Shown here in pieces: positions 57,252 to 64,000 of a stretch of 64,000 bases of DNA (positions are counted from its first letter, which is position 1; each line of letters begins with the position of its first letter). The notes below the pieces were generated by a model. That model saw only the letters and a program-made list of their open reading frames with translations, was not told where the DNA came from and ran no database searches. The DNA is from Panagrolaimus kolymaensis (Eukaryota; Nematoda; Chromadorea; Rhabditida; Panagrolaimidae): the NCBI GenBank assembly GCA_028622995.1, contig JAJQJQ010000004.1:5766001-5830000 (forward strand). Direction: 5' to 3'. Both the position numbers and the translations under genes were made by a program.

Positions 57252-60200
57252 CAAAAGCATTAATCTTACATGCATCTCTAATGCCCAGAAGGATTGCTTG
57301 CATAAAATGAGAGAGATCGATGGAAACATCTGTGCCACTTGTCTTCATAAAAATTTTGAAGCAAGTCTAGTTCTATTGAAATAAATTTTTTTAGATAAAA
57401 GCATAAAATTTGTAGCCATTAAACTTTTAACTAAATTAACTTTTGTTTTTGCTCTAATAAAAAAGGCGTTCGTCTCGTCTCTCAAAAATTCCAAAAAAGT
57501 CAATAAGGAACTAAACAAACAACCAAAAGGTTTGAAGCTTTCATATTCCAAACTCTTTTATTTCTCACTTGTTTAACAAAACTGCTTGTTGTCAATGTCC
57601 CATAAAAGCAACCCATCAATGTTTGATAACAAAAAAATAGCATCACTTTTGTGGAAGAAAAAATGAAACCATTTATTAATCGTTTCAATTTCATGGTTTT
57701 TCATTTTTTTCCAGAAAGAAGCAAACAAACAAACAAAAAAGGAGAAGAAACAAGTTTTCGATATCGATAGAGTTAGCAGCTTAATTAAGTGACAATAAAT
57801 AGCAGAAGGATTTTTTTAGGATAAATAAATAAAAATTTGCAGGATCGTGATACTTACTTTTTTTTAAAATAAGAATTATAAAAAAAAGAGAAGAATATTT
57901 GAGAAAGAAGAAAAAGTACATAATTTTTTCGAAGAGAAATGATTCATCAAAAATTGAGAATTAAAATTCAATTAAATTTTTTCAAGTGATGGTCCAAAAG
58001 AAGAACAGGTTTTTTTTCAGGAAAAAGCGGAAATGAAAAATTTAAAAAGGAAGCAGACGGACGATTTGGAATTGAGCGCAAGGTGTTTTTTGAGCAATGA
58101 AAAAAATGCATTCAAGCAACAATTTTTTCTTAAGAAAAAAAAAGAAATATGATTGACAGTTAATGTTTCTCGCTCCTTTTTTTAAAATCTAAGCTGCATT
58201 TTTTTTATCACAACAAACGGTCATTCGAGATATTTCCTTTTAAAAAATATTGCAAAGCTTTTAAAACGACGTCACAAAATAAAACCAAACGGAAAAAAAC
58301 ATAAAAAGCAAGAAGATACATAGTTCCCGTGAGACACATCTTTCTCAACAAAAAAACTAAAACATTTTTAGCATAGATTTCTTTTTTTCAATCTTAAACC
58401 TGATATAAAAAAGCGGAAGTCTAGAGACGTTGAAAAATAAGGGAAAATTTTCTAAATTTAGTCATATAAAAAAATTTTGAGGAAAAAAGCAACCACAACA
58501 AAATTACACGTTTTTTAAAAGGAGGAAGAGGATGAAGCAAACATCAACCAAATATTTGGACCTGCTGGTTTTTCGGAAGTTTAACTAACTTTAAAAAAGA
58601 GTCAAATGTTGCTTAACTAAAATTTTAAGTATTTAAATTTAAAAAAAAGTTTCAAGACTTAAAACTAATTTTTAAAAAATTTTTAAATTTTAAAGACAAA
58701 TTTTTTCAAACACATTCATCATCAACAGCCACCCGCAAATTCCATCATGTGGTGGCAAAGGTGAAAAAAAAAATAAAAAGCATAAATATGAAAATGAAAA
58801 AATAAACAACGAAGCAAAAAAATAGACAGAAGCGTGTATTATTTATTTGACTCATTGCATGCTTTTTTGAGGGAAGTGAAAAATAAAAAAAAATACTATC
58901 AATATATAATTTCTTTATTTCATTTTTCTCATAGTCTTTTAAAAAATTCCTTCCAAAAAAATACCACAATTTTTTATTTTTTGGAACACCGAAGAAAAAA
59001 AAAGTCAACCACATGAATCATGAAAGGAAGGAAGAAATTAGAGATCGTTTTAATAGCAAAATAAAAAATATCTATATATTAGGAGGAAAATAAAAACGCC
59101 TGAGAAAAATGCTAAAAATAAGAAAACAATGTAGCTGCTTTAATTTGTTGGAATCATATGTCTAAAAATGACTAAAACAAAGGAATATTAAGCGAATGGA
59201 TATTCAGCAATATCAAATTCAAAAAACAGCGATAAGTAACTATGTTTTATAGCAAAAATCATAATTTCTTGATTTTCTTACGCAGAAAATTAAAAGTTTT
59301 CAACATCATTTTTAGAATTCCCGTAATTTATTTTCAAACGTATTTGTATAAAAAATTTTAATTAAAAATAAAGAAAATTAAAAATAAGCAATTATAACTA
59401 TGTTTTCACTAAACTACAAATTAACCCATTCATTCATGTGCAACACAAACGACTAAAAATCTAAACTAAACTAAGAAAAAGAAAAAAGAAAAAAAGTAAA
59501 CAAAATGTGATAATAAAAAAATTGTTTAATGAACGTTGAAGTCAAGTCATCAGTCGTCTGCTTTATTTTTTAAAGGGAGGACTCAAAAATCCAACAACAC
59601 CTGTTTTTAATTTAGTTTTTTGCTTTTAAAAAAATAGCAAAGGCGTTCTTGCTTTTTTTTTATAGTTAAAGCTCACTCATTTTTTCTTTTATTATTGTTA
59701 AACTTTTTTTTTCATGGCTTCAAATATAGGGAAATGGAAAAAGAATGAAAACACAATAACAAAAGAAGCAAAAAAAGGAGGCACGATAAAGACTTTATAT
59801 TTGAAAACTAAAAAAGGGAGGAAGGCTCTTTTGACGTCAAACAAAAAAAAATTGTTTTCAAACAAAAGGTTTTTTTTTCTTGGTTTGCTTTTTTAAAATA
59901 AAAAAAAGCTTTTAAAAGTGAAACTTAAAACACAAATAAGCAAAATGTCTTGAAATATCAAACAGAAAAATTGTTAAATCCAGCAAAAAATATACCTTTT
60001 TCACTTTTAAACCCTTTAACTTCGATAGTAAAAAACATCATGGCAATGAATATAAATGCAAGTAATTACCTTTCGAATAAACAAAAACAGACTAAAAGCT
60101 TTCACTACAAAAAGATAAATAAAAATGGGTTGGTTTTAGACACTATAATCTAGTTTAATCATCCCCAATAGCAAGATAAGAAATGGGCGAGCTGTTTTTT

Positions 60201-63200
60201 TTTTCATTTTAGTTTTAAGAAAATGATATCAGAATAGATAGTTAAAAAACAATGCGGGAAAATCACGAATAGGAGTTTTTTTAGGTTTTTAAATTTATAT
60301 ATGAAAATTATTTTAAAAACCTAAATGAAAAAGAAAATAAAACCCTTTAATTTTTTGATAATCTGCAACCACCACCATTGTTCTAATTATTATCGGAAAT
60401 CAGTCGTTAGTTGTTAACACATATAAAAAAAGAAGAAAGCATAAAAGTGAAAAACTCAACAAAAAAAAATGTTGCAAAAATAATAAAAAAGTTTGAATGT
60501 TTTTTTTATGGAAATTTAAATAATTTCATTTCCCTCTATTTTTTTCAAGTTAGTTTTTCATATTTTTTTCTTCATTTTGCATCCATATTTTCTGCTTTCG
60601 TTGTTTGCATGTTTTTTTTAAAAATTTTTTTATGATTCGAGATATTCAAAGAAAATAAAACATTATCCATTTTTTCTTTTGTTATTTATTATCAATCGCA
60701 TTAATATAATTTAATTAGGTTATCTTAAATAAAAATTTTTTGGCTCCATCTGTGTCCATGCTTTTTTTGTTTAATATTTATTTTAATAGGCTTCTATTTA
60801 TAAATTTTTAGGCTAATTTTTTATGTTATTTTTTTATTCAAAAAATACTATTTTTCCCTTCATTTTTGGTTTGTTTTAGAAAAAAAAGAGAAAGATTTAA
60901 GTTAATATAAGTTTTAAAGTTAATGTTTAAGTTGTTGTTTCTTCCGCCAGCGAACGATCATCATTTTTGTAAAGGTTGAACCCATCCTTTCGCTATGTCT
61001 GCTTCATCGTTTTATTCTTCTTTATTTTTGCTTTAAGAGATGAAAAAGAAGCTAAACAAAAATACAGCATTATTTTTTTTTTATTGTTTATTTACTTCTC
61101 TCATCTCTTTTCTTCACCAACATCGTCGTCTTCTCATCTTCTCGTCATTTCAGTTTTAGAAAGAAAATTGTATGGTCAGGAAAGAGAAAATTGGGAAAAA
61201 AAAGGGAAATGTCTTCTTTTTTTAATGTGGTTTGCTTTTTTGCTCTTCTTTTGTTTGCTTGCATTTATTTGGATTCTTACCAAAGGAAAAAAAGAGATAG
61301 TAATCGAATTTTGTAATTTTATCCAAATTTCTATGAGACTAACTTTTAATTTTTTTTTTTACATTTTTTTTTGCAAAATATCTAACTTTTTTTGACATAA
61401 AAATAGGAAAATAGTACCATATTTTGTTTCAATTTTTAAAAGCTTTTTTATTCCCGATCAACAACGACAAAACCCACTCGAAAAGCATTTACCTTTTTTT
61501 GCTTTTTCTTTTTTCATTTGCAGGTTTAAAAATAAATGAGTGGTACCTATGTCCTCGAGCTCGAGGTAATTATCTCTCTCCATTGTTTTTTTGAGAACCA
61601 CTAAAAATTCAGTCAGCGATCCCGAGAGAGAAGGAAAAGGAAAAACCACGCGAGCCGCTTCCAAAAATATACATATTTTTCTATATATTTTTTTAAATAG
61701 ATCGAAACACAGTCCTGTCGTCCAAATACATATATATGCATAGTTGCCCGCAAAAACCCAACCAACCTCGAAACAATGTTCTATGTTGTTTGTCCCTACT
61801 TGGTTTTTCTCTGCATATATTTTTTTTCGTTTAGTCCAAATCCGTCTCTCGTCCATGTTGGTTGCTTTTATTGTTGAAGACTTACTTTAACCCAACCACA
61901 ACGACGACAGCAACTATGATGCTTCCTTTCTCTTGCTTTACAAAATGCTGCATAAATGTCGGACATACAAATATAAAACGCGCTAAAGTCTTTTCTCTCT
62001 TGGGTGCAATAGACACACACCATACACACGCATACTCACTCATGTTGGCACAGCAGCAGCCAGCGACAACAACAACATCATCATCGCCATTGCTCGCTCT
62101 CTCGCTGCTGCCGCCGCCAGTATTATTAGTAAATAGTAACAACGTTGCCTGACGAAGAAAAAGAAGGGTTTTTGCGCACTCTTTCCCTTTTCTCTCTGTC
62201 TTTTTTTTTTTTACACTGAGCAAAAAAGACTTTTTCTTTCTTTTTTTTCTTTTTTCTCGAATGGCGGTTTTCTGCATCCAACCATCCATTCGTTTTCCAC
62301 CACCATCACAAAATGTTTACTATTTACATCTCTCTTTTTCCATCTCTTTTTTTTCTATCTCTGAGCCTTTCCGCATATATATTTTCTTTTATTTTTATCG
62401 AACACAAAAATGTTTTGTTGCATTAACTACAATTTTATATCCCCCCATTTTTCTGCTCTTCCGCGTTTTATATGTATTTATTAATAAAAAAATGTTTCAA
62501 TTTTTCAATTTCCTGTCTCTTTTGTACGTACTTGTTTGTTTTTGTCGTTTTACAATAAATTAAAAGAAAAATTAATTTATTATAATTAAACTCTGTCATT
62601 TTTTATTGTTTGCAAAAAAATACTCTGTCTCCAAAGTGCGTGTATTTATTTTTTCATTGATTCCATTTTTTGAGTTTTTGCAAGTATGCATTATTTCGTA
62701 ATCGATGAGTGTGTCACAGCAATAGCAGCCTGTTTTTCTTTTTGGGTCCAAGTTTTAGTATTTGCATCAATTTTTTTTTCCTGTTTTTTTTTTATTGTTT
62801 TCTATTTCTTGGAAGAAACATAGTGTTTTTTCTTGTCATTGTTTGTTAGAGAAAAAACAGTTTTGGTTTACAAAAAAATACTGGCTTGTTGAAGTACTTG
62901 ACTAGATGTATTGTGTTCGATTTTCTGTCTGATTGTTTACTATTATTGTTTTTTTATAGTTGGGTTTCTAAAACAAACCCAAGTTTTTTGAATTTATTCT
63001 CTTTTTAAACATTCCCATAAAAATAAGTGTTAAACATTTAATACTTTTTGTCAAATTCCTAAACAGCTTTTTCTATCTAAACTTTTTATTTATCTTTCAG
63101 GCTATTCCAAAAAAGCTTTATCTCTCTTTTTTCTTGCAAAAACTTTGGTCTCTTTTTTATTGTCAAAAAATTTTATTTTTTTCAAATTGTTGCATTTTCT

Positions 63201-64000
63201 TCTTTTTCTTCATTTTTTTCCAAAATGTTTTGAGAGAATTGTCCATGAAATTACTTCATCATCGTCGAACAACAACGACGAGCGACAAAAAAAATATTTC
63301 CATTGAGCCGGAAACATGTCCACTAAAAAAAAAAGTTTTTTTTATTGGTGTATGTATGTTGTCGCCGCTTCAATTCCCTTCCATCCATGTCTGCATTTTT
63401 TTCTTTTCTTCTGTCCATGGGTTTCACACGCAAAAAAAAAAAAACAAAGGCCAAAAAATGTCCAACAACAATTTTTTTTTCAAATCTTTTTTGAGATTTA
63501 AAATACCAATGTTTTCGGCACAGAAGTGGCAGAAACAAAAAATGGCATTATTTGTCGCCAAAACAAAAAAAAGTTAGTTTCAGTCAAAAAAAATTTTTGT
63601 CATCGTCGTTGATGGTGGCAAAGATGGCGACACATTTTCTCTCAGTGGGATGCCTGCCTTTTGGGGCTAAAAAAGCGGAGGAAGAAAGAAATCTTTCTTT
63701 CATTTTTTTCCTTCAAAAGCGACTTCTAAAGATGGAAGTGGTAAAAAAAAAGAAGACATAAATGATCGATGCTTTTCCTAAAAAAGAAAAAAGCCTTTTC
63801 TATTCTTTTTCTTTCTTTTGTTTAGTTTTTAAAAATAAAAAGCTAACATTTTTGTTGCCAAATTTATTTTTATTTTTATGACATTCAAAAAAATATATGG
63901 AGCTTTTTTTAAATAATTTTTGTTTAAAATGGGGCTATAATGGAAGATAGTAACTAAAAGTTGCATGAATTTGGGATTTTTTGATTGCTGTTATTCTCGC
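57252..64000. other. Long region without a recognised gene
   Basis: 6.7 kb of strongly A/T-tracted DNA. Strand composition changes from A-rich (57.3-60.5 kb) to T-rich (60.5-64 kb). A GC-richer patch at ~61900-62160 holds CAGCAGCAGC and trinucleotide runs, and looks like a 5' UTR or promoter rather than an exon. Open frames up to 147 codons exist but have no domain and no supporting splice pattern. Confidence 0.5.

Noticed and set aside
57142..57348. 68-codon open frame on the minus strand
   Set aside because: Most of it is the tRNA-His gene read as codons.
61458..61856. 132-codon open frame on the minus strand
   Set aside because: No recognisable domain, homopolymer-rich ends and no splice-supported continuation.

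Overview
The window looks like nematode nuclear DNA. It is very AT-rich, introns are mostly short (about 45-170 nt) with GTAAGT/TTTCAG-type borders, the genes are intron-rich, and the families found (girdin/Daple, SURF4, PAQR, a secreted GDSL esterase, BTB proteins) are animal ones. Two genes resemble the F-box-like proteins that are expanded in panagrolaimid (clade IV) nematodes, so I suspect that group; this last step is inference. Gene models were built by hand from open frames plus splice sites, and for most of them every intron phase closes.

Layout. 1-7.8 kb: no gene, but two palindromic elements and a large inverted repeat carrying tRNA-like Pol III boxes. 7.9-27.5 kb (+): one girdin/Daple (CCDC88) gene of 12 exons with a 9.7-kb intron, ending in a Daple-type PDZ ligand and offering a second, earlier stop. 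27.8-30.8 kb (-): two related F-box-like genes. 31.4-34.6 kb (-): an 8-exon secreted GDSL/SGNH esterase with a tRNA-His gene nested antisense in one intron. 36.1-52.4 kb (-): a tandem array of SURF4-like cargo-receptor genes (three open copies, one with a nonsense codon, two 3' remnants). The array is interrupted by a 6.2-kb Helitron (which itself holds a hAT-type MITE), a broken MPEG1/perforin-2-like MACPF fragment, a BTB gene with apparent frame breaks, and another inverted-repeat element. 53-56.5 kb: a small G-gamma-like gene (+), an unrecognised Gly/Ala-rich protein (-) and a PAQR/membrane progestin receptor-like gene (-). 57.2 kb: a second, identical tRNA-His (-). 57.3-64 kb: no gene seen.

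The host genes do not form one pathway. The most interesting parts are (i) the local expansion of SURF4, normally a single-copy ER export receptor, with copies at different stages of decay; (ii) a Helitron whose ends can be read against the paralogous empty sites of the array; and (iii) several unrelated-looking palindromic elements whose interiors are all made of short self-complementary pentamer-like repeats.
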